64,000 nt of DNA from Thiotrichales bacterium (GTDB lineage Bacteria; Pseudomonadota; Gammaproteobacteria; Thiomicrospirales; Thiomicrospiraceae), in assembly GCA_016938655.1 (NCBI GenBank), contig JAFGUG010000045.1, forward strand, positions 141,142-205,141, written 5' to 3'. The notes beneath the pieces are model-generated. The model was not told where the DNA came from. It worked only from the letters and a program-made list of their open reading frames with translations, and did no database searches. Position numbers and translations under genes: made by a program. How positions within the stretch are numbered: the stretch's first letter is position 1; every line of letters starts with the position of its first letter. This document shows, in pieces, positions 47,146-56,422 of the stretch.

Positions 47146-48036
47146 TTATAAGTTTTCCGTTAAACGTGCTTGCGCTTCTTGATACTTTTCAAAGGTTTTC
47201 GTAACCACATCTTCTGGTAGCTCAGGCGCTGTTTTAGGATCTTTATCCCAATCCAGTGAATCTAAATAATCGCGAATATACTGTTTGTCAAAGCTCTCCG
47301 GGTTTTTGCCAACGGTATAGCTCACAGAGGGCCAAAAACGTGAGCTATCAGGGGTTAAGGCTTCATCAATTAAGTGAATATCACCATTTTCATCTTCCCC
47401 AAATTCAAACTTGGTATCGCCAATAATGATGCCACGTTCAATCGCAAAATCCGATGCAAATTTGTACAGCGCCAAACTAAAGTCACGAACTTTAATAGAT
47501 TTCTCTTCACCCATGATTTCGACTAACTGCTCAAAGCTGATGTTTTCATCATGATCACCTTGAGCCGCTTTAGTGGATGGAGTGAAAAGAGGTTCAGGCA
47601 ATTGTTGAGCCTTTTTTAACCCCGCTTCTAACGGAATACCACAAACACTCTGCTTCTTTTTATACTCTTTCCAGCCTGACCCGACTAAGTAACCACGCAC
47701 GATTGCTTCAACAGGCAGTGGTTTTAGTTTACGAACAATCATCCCACGGCCATCCAGTTGTTTTAACTCATCGGGTGTTAAGTAGTCAGCAATGCTTAAA
47801 TCGGTGACTAACTGGTTTGGCAAAATGTGGGTGGTTTTGTTCATCCAGAATTGAGCGGTATCCGTCAAGATTCGGCCTTTACCGGGAATCGGTGTGGGTA
47901 GCACCGCATCATAGGCTGAAATACGATCGGTCGTGACAATTAACAGATGTTGATCATCAATGTCATAAATATCCCGTACCTTACCTTTGCTAATTAAAGG
48001 TAGGCTAGTCAGGTTCGATTCATAAAGTGCATGCAT
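47146..48036 (-). CDS. purC: SAICAR synthase PurC
   Basis: Phosphoribosylaminoimidazole-succinocarboxamide synthase of purine synthesis. 296 residues, the longer type (as in yeast Ade1 and many gammaproteobacteria). GKVRDIYDIDDQHLLIVTTDRISAYD, PVEAIVRGYLVGSGWKEY, GIIIGDTKFEFG and DEALTPDSSRFWP are diagnostic. Lies 20 bases upstream of bioD on the same strand, so probably cotranscribed. Confidence 0.97.
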   Translation of the reverse strand: MHALYESNLTSLPLISKGKVRDIYDIDDQHLLIVTTDRISAYDAVLPTPIPGKGRILTDTAQFWMNKTTHILPNQLVTDLSIADYLTPDELKQLDGRGMIVRKLKPLPVEAIVRGYLVGSGWKEYKKKQSVCGIPLEAGLKKAQQLPEPLFTPSTKAAQGDHDENISFEQLVEIMGEEKSIKVRDFSLALYKFASDFAIERGIIIGDTKFEFGEDENGDIHLIDEALTPDSSRFWPSVSYTVGKNPESFDKQYIRDYLDSLDWDKDPKTAPELPEDVVTKTFEKYQEAQARLTENL

Positions 48037-48062
48037 AGTTCAGTCCTAAAATAGTGGCGATA

Positions 48063-48551
48063 TTAGCGATCGTCTTTTCGGCGGTTTAAAATGTAAGGGA
48101 AGTTAATGTGCCCGTAACGCAATACTAAAACGGCAAACGAGAGGACGGTGATGGCGCCAGCAATGGTAATCATCTCCCACTCCGTTAACTCTTTAAGGTC
48201 AAGTATCAATAAACGTGCAAGTGCAACAATGGCAATATAAATTGGGAAACGTATAGGCAGTTTACCTGATTTAATGTAAATACCAATCATCGCCAAGACC
48301 TCTAAATAGAGGAACAATAGAAGCAAGTCGCCCAGTGTGACCGTGCGGGCATTGACCATGTGCATTACTTCTGCCGCGCCAGCGTACATCGTCGCAATAG
48401 TAATCACAACCAAACCAATGTACTCAGTGATATGAATGGTTTCGCCAAGAATACGATCACGCAAAGGTCGTTGGACTTCTCGTCGCATGTCTTTGTAGTT
48501 ACTAGGTTCGTCTTTTCCTAGCCCTATACTGTCTTCATTTTGGTTCAACAC
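48063..48551 (-). CDS. PsiE-like phosphate-starvation-inducible membrane protein
   Basis: About 163 residues with four predicted membrane segments (ITEYIGLVVITIATMYAGA; LLLLFLYLEVLAMIGIYI; FPIYIAIVALARLLIL; MITIAGAITVLSFAVLVL) and the PsiE-like motif RFPIYIAIVALARLL. The start chosen is the GTG at 48551, because TAGGAG lies 8 bases upstream; the frame is open to a TTG at 48608. The function of this family is not established. Followed 26 bases later by purC. Confidence 0.78.
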   Translation of the reverse strand: MLNQNEDSIGLGKDEPSNYKDMRREVQRPLRDRILGETIHITEYIGLVVITIATMYAGAAEVMHMVNARTVTLGDLLLLFLYLEVLAMIGIYIKSGKLPIRFPIYIAIVALARLLILDLKELTEWEMITIAGAITVLSFAVLVLRYGHINFPYILNRRKDDR

Positions 48552-48616
48552 AATCAAAACTCCTATTGTAAATCCATTTACATCCATGCTTAAAAAGGAA
48601 AAGCCCAATTAAGTTT

Positions 48617-48645
48617 TTGCCCATTTTATAGGATACTGTTAAAAT
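48617..48645 (+). promoter_or_regulatory. Promoter of rpe
   Basis: TTGCCC and TAAAAT, 17-base spacing, about 40 bases before the rpe ATG. Confidence 0.6.
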
Positions 48646-48687
48646 GCACGAATTAATTTTTCAAAAAATTCAACAAGGAACATTAGC

Positions 48688-49395
48688 ATGGCTAAGAAAG
48701 AAAACTGGATTGCCCCTTCGATTTTATCAGCAGATTTTGCACAACTGGGTACCGATGTAAAAGATGTTATCGCTGCGGGTGCGGATATCGTCCATTTTGA
48801 CGTAATGGACAACCACTATGTTCCTAACTTAACTATTGGACCATTGGTGTGTGAATCACTTAAAAACTTTATGGTTCGTGAAGGTGTCAATGCTCCGGTT
48901 GACGTTCACTTAATGGTTAAACCAGTCAGCCGTGTCATTGGTGACTTCGCTTCTGCTGGTGCAGATATTATTACTTTCCACCCAGAAGCGTCTGAGCACA
49001 TTGATGGGGACTTAGGATTAATCAAGAACGCAGGTCTTAAAGCGGGCTTAGTGTTTAACCCAGCAACGTCTCTGTCTTACCTTGAACACGTAATGGATAA
49101 AATCGACATGATTTTGATTATGTCTGTAAACCCAGGTTTTGGTGGGCAGTCGTTTATTCCTCAAGCTTTAGAAAAACTGAGAATGGCGCGTAAGTTAATT
49201 GATGCCTCTGGCCGAGACATTCGTTTAGAAATCGACGGTGGGGTTAAGGTTGAGAACATCGCTGAAGTAGCAGCAGCAGGGTGTGATACGTTTGTATCGG
49301 GTTCAGGTATTTTTGGTAAAGCGAATGCGTCTGACGCCAACCGTTACGATACGGTTATTCAACAGATGCGTGATGAGCTTGCTAAAGTTAAATAA
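48688..49395 (+). CDS. rpe: Ribulose-phosphate 3-epimerase
   Basis: Interconverts ribulose 5-phosphate and xylulose 5-phosphate in the Calvin and pentose phosphate pathways. 235 residues, TIM barrel: [50 protein letters not shown] and EIDGGV are all present with the metal-binding residues. RBS AAGGA. Pairs with the phosphoglycolate phosphatase gene 98 bases downstream. Confidence 0.97.
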   Translation: MAKKENWIAPSILSADFAQLGTDVKDVIAAGADIVHFDVMDNHYVPNLTIGPLVCESLKNFMVREGVNAPVDVHLMVKPVSRVIGDFASAGADIITFHPEASEHIDGDLGLIKNAGLKAGLVFNPATSLSYLEHVMDKIDMILIMSVNPGFGGQSFIPQALEKLRMARKLIDASGRDIRLEIDGGVKVENIAEVAAAGCDTFVSGSGIFGKANASDANRYDTVIQQMRDELAKVK

Positions 49396-49422
49396 GCTAA
49401 TCTGTAAAAACGGTTAATACGG

Positions 49423-49453
49423 AACGCTGGGGCGAGTGAGCCTCGGCGTTTTG
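49423..49453 (+). terminator. Hairpin between rpe and gph
   Basis: AACGCTGGGGC / GCCTCGGCGTT followed by TT; weak T run, so partial termination is likely. Confidence 0.6.
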
Positions 49454-49493
49454 TTGTATATGGGTTGCCATATTTCAGAGAAAAGGAATAGAT

Positions 49494-50171
49494 GTGGAAA
49501 AGTTAAAACCAGGCTTTGTACTGTTTGATTTGGATGGTACGTTGATTGATAGCGTTCCAGACTTAGCCTACTGCGTTGATGAAACCATGAAACAACTGGG
49601 AATGCCGGTTCGTGGTGAAGATGCGGTTCGTAATTGGGTTGGAAACGGCGTTCAGCGTTTAACAGAGCGTGCCTTAATTAACGCCGTTGACGGTATGCCT
49701 GACCAAGCGTTGATGGACAAAGCCTACCCAATCTTCTTAGAACTTTACAAACATAACTACGCGCAACGCAGTCGTATTTATGAAGGTGTGGTTGAAGGGA
49801 TTGAGTGGATCATGGCACAAGGCTACCGTGTCGCGTGCGTCACCAATAAAGCGGAAGCGTTTACCATTCCGTTGTTGAAAGACAAAGGTTTGCACGACTA
49901 TTTTGAAGTGATTGTGTCGGGTGACACCTGTGCTGAGAAAAAGCCGCACCCAATGCCCCTTTTGTATGCCGCTGAACAGCTCGGTGTCGAGCCAGAAAAT
50001 GCCTTGATGATTGGCGACTCTAAGTCCGATGTTAAAGCCGCACGTGCCGCTGGGTTCCATATTTTCTGTATGACTTACGGATACAATCATGGTGAAGACA
50101 TTCGTGCCTATGAACCCGATGTGATTGCGGATTCTTTCTTAGAATTTAAAGATTACCTAGTCGCAAAATAA
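49494..50171 (+). CDS. gph: Phosphoglycolate phosphatase (HAD family)
   Basis: 225 residues. HAD motifs: FDLDGTLIDS (I), VTNKAEAF (II), KKPHPMPL (III) and MIGDSKSDVKAARAAG (IV). Removes phosphate from 2-phosphoglycolate, which arises from RuBisCO oxygenation, so its neighbourhood with rpe is expected in an autotroph. Starts with GTG, with AAAAGGAA upstream. Other small phosphosugars are possible substrates. Confidence 0.93.
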   Translation: MEKLKPGFVLFDLDGTLIDSVPDLAYCVDETMKQLGMPVRGEDAVRNWVGNGVQRLTERALINAVDGMPDQALMDKAYPIFLELYKHNYAQRSRIYEGVVEGIEWIMAQGYRVACVTNKAEAFTIPLLKDKGLHDYFEVIVSGDTCAEKKPHPMPLLYAAEQLGVEPENALMIGDSKSDVKAARAAGFHIFCMTYGYNHGEDIRAYEPDVIADSFLEFKDYLVAK

Positions 50172-50187
50172 CAACCAGCTCACCTGC

Positions 50188-50297
50188 TAGTTTGGACACT
50201 TCTGTGTTGGAGAACGGTCACTTACCCTTGTAAACTCCCTTATCTCCGCCTTGAATTGTCGCAAACTACCGAGCAATCTGATTGCTATTTGTAGTTT
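50188..50297 (+). ncRNA. Leader with mutually exclusive hairpins before trpE
   Basis: CAAACTA (50262-50268) can pair upstream with TAGTTTG (50188-50194; extended by GACA/TGTC past one bulge), or the overlapping AAACTAC (50263-50269) can pair downstream with GTAGTTT (50291-50297), which encloses GCAAT-CTG-ATTGC. Only one fold can exist at a time, as in attenuators and riboswitches. GGAGA/TCTCC adds an inner arm in the first fold. Part of it resembles the gap-pgk element. Confidence 0.5.
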
Positions 50298-50331
50298 AAC
50301 GGCTTGCCACTGTTTGATTTGTTTCAATATT

Positions 50332-50343
50332 GGCAGGCCTGCT
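50332..50343. repeat. Iterated palindrome copy GGCAGGCCTGCT before trpE
   Basis: Intact core, followed by CACTTTTAA; its left half can also pair with GGCTTGCCA at 50301-50309. Confidence 0.85.
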
Positions 50344-50386
50344 CACTTTTAACTTGAGAAGTTTGTATTAACAATAGGAAACCAAT

Positions 50387-50521
50387 ATGGCTTTTTTAAA
50401 AGCATTGTTACTAGAAATTTTTCGTCCTCTAATCTGTTCCATTGCCGGTATTCGTCGGGCAATTTTGTTTAAACGATTAGAGAGGCAACCACTGACAAAG
50501 GCAGAAAAAAATCATGAGTAA
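50387..50521 (+). CDS. 44-residue ORF overlapping the trpE start
   Basis: ATG preceded by ATAGGAA at good spacing; it ends at TAA 50521, eight bases inside trpE, so ribosomes finishing it would be placed at the trpE ATG. The product starts [19 protein letters not shown], a hydrophobic/amphipathic helix, and has a basic tail (GIRR, FKRLERQ). It contains no tryptophan, so it is not a classical trp leader peptide. Unrecognised; may be a real small protein or a coupling ORF. Confidence 0.5.
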   Translation: MAFLKALLLEIFRPLICSIAGIRRAILFKRLERQPLTKAEKNHE

Positions 50522-52019
50522 TGCGCATTTTGCCAACTTGGCAAGTCAAGGCTATAACCGTGCGCCGCTGATGCGTACCGTGTTGTCCGATTACGATACC
50601 CCATTAAGTGTTTACCATAAACTGGCAAAAGGGTCGTATTCGTACCTGTTTGAGTCGGTTCAAGGTGGTGATAAATGGGGTCGTTATTCCATTATCGGTC
50701 TGCCTTGTCAGCGTCGCTTGTTGATTCGTGGTAACCAAATTCAAGAGCTCGTCGGCGATACGGTTGTGCATCAACAAGTTGCCGATGATCCTTTAGCGTG
50801 GGTAGAAGCGTTTCAAAGTCAGTTTAAAGTCTTTAACCAACCAGGTCTGCCGGCTTTTAGCGGGGGGTTAGTGGGGTATTTTGGTTACGACACGGTTCGT
50901 TTTGTGGAAGAGCGTTTAAAGAACAGCACGCCTGCACAAGACGATATTCAAGCGCCGGATATTGAGTTACTGGTGTCTGAAGAGTTGGTGGTGTTTGATA
51001 ACTTAAGTGGCCAAGTACACGTCATTGTCCACGCCGATTTAAATCAGCCTGATGCGTATGACCAAGCTCAAAAACGGCTTGATGAACTGCAACAGCAGCT
51101 CAGCAAGCCAATGCCTCTGCCGAGTGATTTGCCATTAGATAAGGTGTTAACCGAATCGGATTTTGTCTCCAGTTTTGGCGAAGCCGAATTTAAAGCAGCC
51201 GTTGCAAAAATCAAAGAGTACATTCTGGCGGGTGATGCCATGCAAGTGGTGATTTCACAGCAGATGTCGGTTGATTTTGAGGCCGCACCGATTGATTTGT
51301 ATCGTGCGTTGCGCTACCTAAACCCGTCGCCTTATATGTTTTTTGTGGATATGGGCGATTTGCAGATTGTCGGTTCCTCGCCTGAGATTTTAGTGCGCTT
51401 AGAAGACAATCAAGTGACAGTGCGTCCGATTGCAGGAACGCGTCGTCGTGGTTTAACGCCAGAAAAAGATGCGGCTTTAGAGCAAGACCTATTAAACGAC
51501 CCGAAAGAGTGCGCAGAACATTTAATGTTGATCGACTTAGGGCGAAATGATGTAGGGCGTATTGCTCAAGTAGGCTCTGTAGAACTTACCGAAAAAATGG
51601 TGGTTGAACGTTACTCTCACGTTATGCACATTGTCTCGAACGTGAATGCGCAAGCCAAACCGGGTATGAGCGCGATGGATGTGTTGCGCGCGACCTTCCC
51701 CGCAGGAACCGTTTCGGGCGCACCTAAAATTCGCGCAATGGAAATCGTGGATGAAATGGAACCGGTTAAACGTGGTATTTACGCCGGTGCCGTCGGCTAC
51801 TTAGGCTGGCATGGCAATATGGATACCGCCATTGCAATTCGTACTGCGGTTATTAAAAATAATCGATTGTTTGTGCAAGCGGGTGCGGGTATTGTGGCGG
51901 ACTCTGACCCACAGTCGGAGTGGGATGAGACTATGAATAAAGGGCGCGCTATTTTTAAAGCCGCTGAATTTGTCACCGAAGGCATGAACACGCAAAACCC
52001 AGATGCTGGGCACCGTTAA
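50514..52019 (+). CDS. trpE: Anthranilate synthase component I
   Basis: 501 residues. Chorismate-binding enzyme; the N-terminal feedback site region has [10 protein letters not shown] (the LxES-type tryptophan site). The catalytic half has [73 protein letters not shown] and [14 protein letters not shown]. First of trpE-trpG-trpD-trpC; trpF, trpB and trpA are not in the window. A structured leader and a small overlapping ORF lie upstream. Confidence 0.98.
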   Translation: MSNAHFANLASQGYNRAPLMRTVLSDYDTPLSVYHKLAKGSYSYLFESVQGGDKWGRYSIIGLPCQRRLLIRGNQIQELVGDTVVHQQVADDPLAWVEAFQSQFKVFNQPGLPAFSGGLVGYFGYDTVRFVEERLKNSTPAQDDIQAPDIELLVSEELVVFDNLSGQVHVIVHADLNQPDAYDQAQKRLDELQQQLSKPMPLPSDLPLDKVLTESDFVSSFGEAEFKAAVAKIKEYILAGDAMQVVISQQMSVDFEAAPIDLYRALRYLNPSPYMFFVDMGDLQIVGSSPEILVRLEDNQVTVRPIAGTRRRGLTPEKDAALEQDLLNDPKECAEHLMLIDLGRNDVGRIAQVGSVELTEKMVVERYSHVMHIVSNVNAQAKPGMSAMDVLRATFPAGTVSGAPKIRAMEIVDEMEPVKRGIYAGAVGYLGWHGNMDTAIAIRTAVIKNNRLFVQAGAGIVADSDPQSEWDETMNKGRAIFKAAEFVTEGMNTQNPDAGHR

Positions 52020-52041
52020 GGTTTTCTGAAGGAAATTATTT

Positions 52042-52632
52042 ATGTTGTTAATGATTGATAACTACGACTCGTTTACCTACAACATCGTGCAGTATTTTGG
52101 TGAGTTAGGCCAATACGTGGATGTGTATCGAAACGATCAGATTGATTTAGAGACCATTCAAACGCTTAACCCAGAGTACTTAGTGATTTCACCAGGCCCT
52201 TGTACCCCAACTGAAGCGGGTATTTCTGTTGCAGCGATTAATCACTTTGCGGGCAAGATTCCAATTATGGGTGTGTGCTTAGGTCATCAGAGTATTGGTC
52301 AGGCGTTTGGCGGAAAAATTGTCCGTGCCAAGCAAGTTATGCACGGTAAAACGTCACCGGTTTATCACAAAAATGAAGGCATGTTTGCAGGCCTGCCAAA
52401 CCCAGTGCAAACCACCCGTTATCACTCATTGGTGATTGAGCAAGCGTCTTTACCCGATTGCTTAGAAGTGACCGCATGGACACAAAATGAAGATGGCAGT
52501 CTCGATGAGATCATGGGGGTTCGTCACAAAACGTTACCGATAGAAGGGGTGCAGTTTCACCCTGAATCGATATTGACCGAACAAGGTCATGACATGCTTA
52601 AAAACTTCTTAGAACAAAACAAAGCACAATAA
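52042..52632 (+). CDS. trpG: Anthranilate synthase component II (glutamine amidotransferase)
   Basis: 196 residues, class I amidotransferase supplying ammonia to TrpE. Catalytic triad regions: [15 protein letters not shown] (Cys near 79), and [11 protein letters not shown] (His and Glu). [14 protein letters not shown] is typical of TrpG/PabA; the enzyme probably serves both anthranilate and aminobenzoate synthesis. A palindrome copy at 52387 is read Ala-Gly-Leu-Pro. Confidence 0.95.
   Translation: MLLMIDNYDSFTYNIVQYFGELGQYVDVYRNDQIDLETIQTLNPEYLVISPGPCTPTEAGISVAAINHFAGKIPIMGVCLGHQSIGQAFGGKIVRAKQVMHGKTSPVYHKNEGMFAGLPNPVQTTRYHSLVIEQASLPDCLEVTAWTQNEDGSLDEIMGVRHKTLPIEGVQFHPESILTEQGHDMLKNFLEQNKAQ
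52387..52396. repeat. Iterated palindrome core GCAGGCCTGC inside trpG
   Basis: 10-base core within trpG, read as Ala-Gly-Leu-Pro. Confidence 0.85.
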
Positions 52633-52638
52633 AGTCAA

Positions 52639-52663
52639 CCTGCTAACCGTTAGCAGGCCTGCT
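52639..52663. repeat. Palindrome copy with added hairpin between trpG and trpD
   Basis: CCTGCTAA-CCG-TTAGCAGG forms a tight stem overlapping a perfect AGCAGGCCTGCT (52652-52663). There is no T run, so it is unlikely to end the operon. Confidence 0.8.
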
Positions 52664-52684
52664 TAAACACGTTGGAGTCTTCCT

Positions 52685-53713
52685 ATGGAACTTAAAGCCG
52701 CCCTAGAACAACTATTAGAAAGTCGCGATTTACACGCCGAACAAATGGAATCGGTGATGCATAAACTCATGTCTGGTAAAGCGACGGCTGCTCAAATTGG
52801 TGCCATATTAACGGCTTTACGCATGAAGGGCGAAAGTCTTGAGGAAATTACCGCGGCGGTTGAGGTGATGCGCAGTTTAGCCACGCCCGTTTCGTTAGAT
52901 GATAAATCCAAGTTGGTGGACACTTGTGGAACTGGCGGTGACGGCGCGAATACCTTTAATATCTCAACTGCAAGCGCCTTTGTGGTGGCGGCAGCCGGCG
53001 GTACGGTGGCAAAACACGGTAACCGTTCTATCTCCAGTAAGTCAGGCAGTGCCGATGTGTTAGAAGCCGCCGGTGTTGATTTAACCTTAACCCCTGAACA
53101 AGTGGCTGAATGCATTAACGAAACCGGTGTCGGCTTTATGTTTGCGCAAGCGCATCACAGTGCCATGAAACACGTGATTGGCGCCCGTAAAGAGATGGGG
53201 GTTCGAACCATTTTTAATATGCTTGGGCCACTCACCAATCCAGCCGGTGCGCCGTTTCAAGTGATTGGGGTCTATGACAAAAGCTTAACCACTCTATTTG
53301 CCAATGTCCTTAAACGCTTGGGTTCGAATCACGTCATGGTGGTGCATGCCGAAGACGGTTTAGATGAAATTAGCATTGCCAGCCGCACCTTTGTGGCCGA
53401 ATTAAAAAATGGTGAAGTCACTGAGTGGGTGATTGACCCTTCCGAGCACGATATGGATCATTCAAGCCTAGCGGATTTGTCGGTCGACTCAGCGCAAGAC
53501 AGCATTAATATTATTCGTGCGGTGTTTGCCAATAGTGATAGCGCCGCCAAAGACATTGTTTGTTTGAATGCGGGCGCCTCTTTGTATGTCGCAGGCCTAG
53601 CAAACAGCTATGCGGATGGCGTTTGTTTAGCGCGCAAGATTATTGCCGATGGCTTAGCGCAAGCGAAATTGAATCAGTTTATTGCCAAAACGCAATCGTA
53701 TAAATCGGCTTAA
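52685..53713 (+). CDS. trpD: Anthranilate phosphoribosyltransferase
   Basis: 342 residues. Signatures [22 protein letters not shown] (PRPP site), [33 protein letters not shown] and [12 protein letters not shown]. Transfers phosphoribose to anthranilate. 52 bases after trpG, 68 before the trpC start. Confidence 0.98.
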   Translation: MELKAALEQLLESRDLHAEQMESVMHKLMSGKATAAQIGAILTALRMKGESLEEITAAVEVMRSLATPVSLDDKSKLVDTCGTGGDGANTFNISTASAFVVAAAGGTVAKHGNRSISSKSGSADVLEAAGVDLTLTPEQVAECINETGVGFMFAQAHHSAMKHVIGARKEMGVRTIFNMLGPLTNPAGAPFQVIGVYDKSLTTLFANVLKRLGSNHVMVVHAEDGLDEISIASRTFVAELKNGEVTEWVIDPSEHDMDHSSLADLSVDSAQDSINIIRAVFANSDSAAKDIVCLNAGASLYVAGLANSYADGVCLARKIIADGLAQAKLNQFIAKTQSYKSA

Positions 53714-53719
53714 ACGGTT

Positions 53720-53731
53720 GGCAGGCCTGCC
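53720..53731. repeat. Iterated palindrome copy GGCAGGCCTGCC between trpD and trpC
   Basis: Palindromic over GTTGGCAGGCCTGCCAAC and followed by TTTTATT. The changed flank base is mirrored on both sides, so the dyad is kept. Confidence 0.85.
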
Positions 53732-53781
53732 AACTTTTATTGAACGAATACTTACTACCGAAACACAATAAGGAACGCACT

Positions 53782-54585
53782 ATGAGTGGTACACCAACCA
53801 TTTTGAAAAAGATTATTTTCCGCAAACTTGAAGAGATTCAAGACGGTTGTGAACGGATTCCTTTAAGAGAGATGAAACAAAAAGCGATGATGGCCGCCAC
53901 GTCACCTACCAAAGGGTTTGCCGATGCTATGCAAGCCAAGCTCGATGCCGGTCAGTCGGCAGTGATTGCGGAAATCAAAAAAGCTTCACCAAGCAAAGGC
54001 ATTTTGCGTGACCCGTTTGACCCAGTTGAAATTGCTAAAAGTTATGAAGCCAATGGCGCCGCATGTTTATCGGTCTTAACCGATCAAGACTTCTTTCAAG
54101 GCTCCAATGAATACCTTCAGCAAGTACGAGCAGCAGTCGATTTACCGATTATTCGTAAAGACTTTATTGTCGACGATTACCAAGTGTACGAAGCACGCGT
54201 GATTGGCGCCGATTGCATTCTGCTGATTGCCGCCGCCATTGGCGATGCGCAAATGTCAGAACTTACGGAAACGGCCTTGATGTTGGGGATGGACGTACTG
54301 ATTGAGGTGCATAACGAAGATGAATTAGAGCGTGCTTTGTGTCTGCCTCTGCCGATGATTGGCATAAACAACCGTGATTTACACACCTTTGATGTTTCTT
54401 TGGAAACGACCATTCGTATGCTCGATAAAATTCCGGATGACCGAATCGTGATTACTGAAAGTGGTATTTTAACCAAAGACGATGTGGCTAAAATGCGTGC
54501 GCATCACGTGAACAGTTTCTTAGTGGGTGAGACCTTTATGCGCGCAGAAAACCCAGGTGAAAAACTTGCGGAACTGTTTGCCTAG
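53782..54585 (+). CDS. trpC: Indole-3-glycerol phosphate synthase
   Basis: The start chosen is ATG 53782 ([11 protein letters not shown]), preceded by AAGGAA; the longer frame from 53740 lacks an RBS and crosses the palindrome flank. 267 residues, monofunctional (not fused to TrpF). [56 protein letters not shown] and ITESGI are the family landmarks. Last gene of the operon. Confidence 0.97.
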   Translation: MSGTPTILKKIIFRKLEEIQDGCERIPLREMKQKAMMAATSPTKGFADAMQAKLDAGQSAVIAEIKKASPSKGILRDPFDPVEIAKSYEANGAACLSVLTDQDFFQGSNEYLQQVRAAVDLPIIRKDFIVDDYQVYEARVIGADCILLIAAAIGDAQMSELTETALMLGMDVLIEVHNEDELERALCLPLPMIGINNRDLHTFDVSLETTIRMLDKIPDDRIVITESGILTKDDVAKMRAHHVNSFLVGETFMRAENPGEKLAELFA

Positions 54586-54610
54586 TTTGTAAACAAATCA
54601 TCATAAGCTT

Positions 54611-54646
54611 AAAAGCCCAGCCGCCATTTGGTCGTTGGGCTTTTTT
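54611..54646 (+). terminator. Intrinsic terminator after trpC
   Basis: AAAGCCCA / TTGGGCTTT stem with internal CCGCCA/GGTCG part, then six Ts. Confidence 0.85.
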
Positions 54647-55077
54647 GTTTTAGCTGACCCATCGTAAATGTTAGGCTTGATTGTCGGTCATTTAAACGAG
54701 TTAACACCATTTTAAGTGGTTTGACAGGCCTGCTAACTTTTCAAAAAAAACACCCAAAATCAATCAATTTTAATACGCAAAATAGCGATTAAAAAAGCGC
54801 CAACCTTAAGGTCGTAAGATGGTTGATAAGTCTATGATTTTTTTTGATATAAATTGCTTGCGTTTTTTAAAAAAAAGCGAATAATACGCTCTTCCTTTTT
54901 CGCACAGAAACCTGCTGTTTTTTTAGTAGGCAACAGAAAGAAAAATGGTTAACACCTCACGTAGATAATGCTACGTGGTTGGGGTTCGCAAACTAGCCTT
55001 TGTTTGTTGGACTACTATTAATCATTCATCCGAAACCATTTCTTATTGTTCGGGTGTTTTATAAGGTACTCCCTAAA
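54647..55077. other. Intergenic region and long leader of speD
   Basis: Contains a degenerate palindrome copy (54725), a promoter candidate with TTGCGT (54858-54863) and AATAAT/TAATAC (54880-54887), and a leader of about 185 bases. The leader holds several hairpins, the clearest being CACGTAG-ATAATG-CTACGTG, and two overlapping short ORFs (54945-54968, 54968-55021). Confidence 0.5.
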
Positions 55078-55566
55078 ATGCCACATTCAGAAAATATTCT
55101 GGTCACCAGTAATGACCACTTTGAAGTTATTGAAAAAACAACCCTTATCGATGACTCATGGCCAACCCACGATCAAGCGGTTGAAGATCAAACCTTAGAC
55201 CACTTTATTACCCGTAATGGTAAAACCTTTGCTGGAACCCACATTATTGCCGATTTTTGGGGCGCTTCGCGTCTTGATGATTTAGCGTTAATGGAAAAAG
55301 CCCTTCGTGAAGGCATCGAAAAAGCCAAGGCGACGCTGTTGCACATTCACCTACATCACTTTACACCCAACGGTGGCATTTCAGGTGTGGCAGTATTAGC
55401 CGAGTCACACATTAGTGTGCACTCTTGGCCAGAACGTAACTATGCGGCTTTTGACGTGTTTATGTGTGGTGATTCAAAGCCTGAGTTAGCGATTGAAGTC
55501 TTAAAAGAAGCGTTTAATCCTTCCGAAGTGAAAGTGGATAACTTACTTCGTGGTGAGGTGAATTAA
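55078..55566 (+). CDS. speD: S-adenosylmethionine decarboxylase proenzyme
   Basis: The start chosen is ATG 55078 (MPHSENILVT), with AAGG upstream; 162 residues. Self-cleaving pyruvoyl enzyme: cleavage is expected between Glu109 and Ser110 in AES-HISVHSWPE, with proton donor Cys130 (FMCGD). This is the short prokaryotic class 1B form, with DFWGASRLDD near the N-terminus. Supplies decarboxylated AdoMet to the spermidine synthase encoded 2 bases downstream. Confidence 0.95.
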   Translation: MPHSENILVTSNDHFEVIEKTTLIDDSWPTHDQAVEDQTLDHFITRNGKTFAGTHIIADFWGASRLDDLALMEKALREGIEKAKATLLHIHLHHFTPNGGISGVAVLAESHISVHSWPERNYAAFDVFMCGDSKPELAIEVLKEAFNPSEVKVDNLLRGEVN

Positions 55567-55567
55567 C

Positions 55568-56422
55568 ATGGCTAACGATAATCAATACCTAGAAACCTTA
55601 TACCCAAGTTGGGGTCAACAGTTTGTGATGGATAAAGTGCTGTTTGAAGTCAACACCGGTCATCAGCACCTAGTCATTTTTGATAATGCTCAGTGGGGCA
55701 CGGTTATGGCGCTAGACGGCGTGATTCAAACCACTGAAAAAGATGAGTTTGTCTATCATGAGATGATGGTACACGTGCCGATGTTATCGCACGGTGAAGC
55801 CAAAAAGGTTTTGATTATCGGTGGCGGTGACGGTGGGATTTTACGTGAAGTGCTTAAACACCCAAGCGTACAAACAGTGACTCAAGTTGAAATTGATCAG
55901 CAGGTCATTGATATGTGTATTAAGTATCTGCCAAATCATTCGGCTGGCGCTTATAACAATCCAAAAGCAAACATTGTGATTGCCGATGGAGTCGATTTTG
56001 TAAATGAATGTACTGAAAAATTTGATGTGATTATTTCAGACTCCACCGACCCGATGGGGCCAGGTGAAGTGCTGTTTACGTCACGTTTTTATCAGGGTAT
56101 AAAAAATTGTTTAGAGGATGACGGTGTATTTGTTGCTCAAAACGGCGTAAGCTTTATGCAAACAAGTGAAGTGACCACCACCTTTAAGCGTTTGTCGCCT
56201 CTGTTTACTGAGGCTAGTTTTTACTGTGGTGCGGTGCCAACTTACGTTGGAGGAATTATGACATTTGCCTGGGCTACCGATAATTTAGCTCTAAAAAATG
56301 TGTCGTTAGAAACCATTGAAGCGCGCTTTGAAGCGGCCAATATTTCTACACGTTTTTATACTCCAGCGGTTCATAAGGGCAGTTTTGCTCTACCGCACTA
56401 TGTAATGGAAGCCATAAAGTAA
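55568..56422 (+). CDS. speE: Spermidine synthase
   Basis: 284 residues. Aminopropyl transfer from decarboxylated AdoMet to putrescine. VLIIGGGDGGILREVLKH, VTQVEIDQQVIDMC, VIADGVDFV, ISDSTDPMGPGEVLFT (catalytic Asp) and QNGVSFMQ are the known motifs. Overlaps the decarboxylase start by one base (TAATG). Confidence 0.97.
   Translation: MANDNQYLETLYPSWGQQFVMDKVLFEVNTGHQHLVIFDNAQWGTVMALDGVIQTTEKDEFVYHEMMVHVPMLSHGEAKKVLIIGGGDGGILREVLKHPSVQTVTQVEIDQQVIDMCIKYLPNHSAGAYNNPKANIVIADGVDFVNECTEKFDVIISDSTDPMGPGEVLFTSRFYQGIKNCLEDDGVFVAQNGVSFMQTSEVTTTFKRLSPLFTEASFYCGAVPTYVGGIMTFAWATDNLALKNVSLETIEARFEAANISTRFYTPAVHKGSFALPHYVMEAIK

Noticed and set aside
50387..50521. Classical tryptophan leader peptide before trpE
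   Set aside because: The 44-residue frame has no Trp codon, and the downstream hairpins are upstream of it, not between it and trpE.
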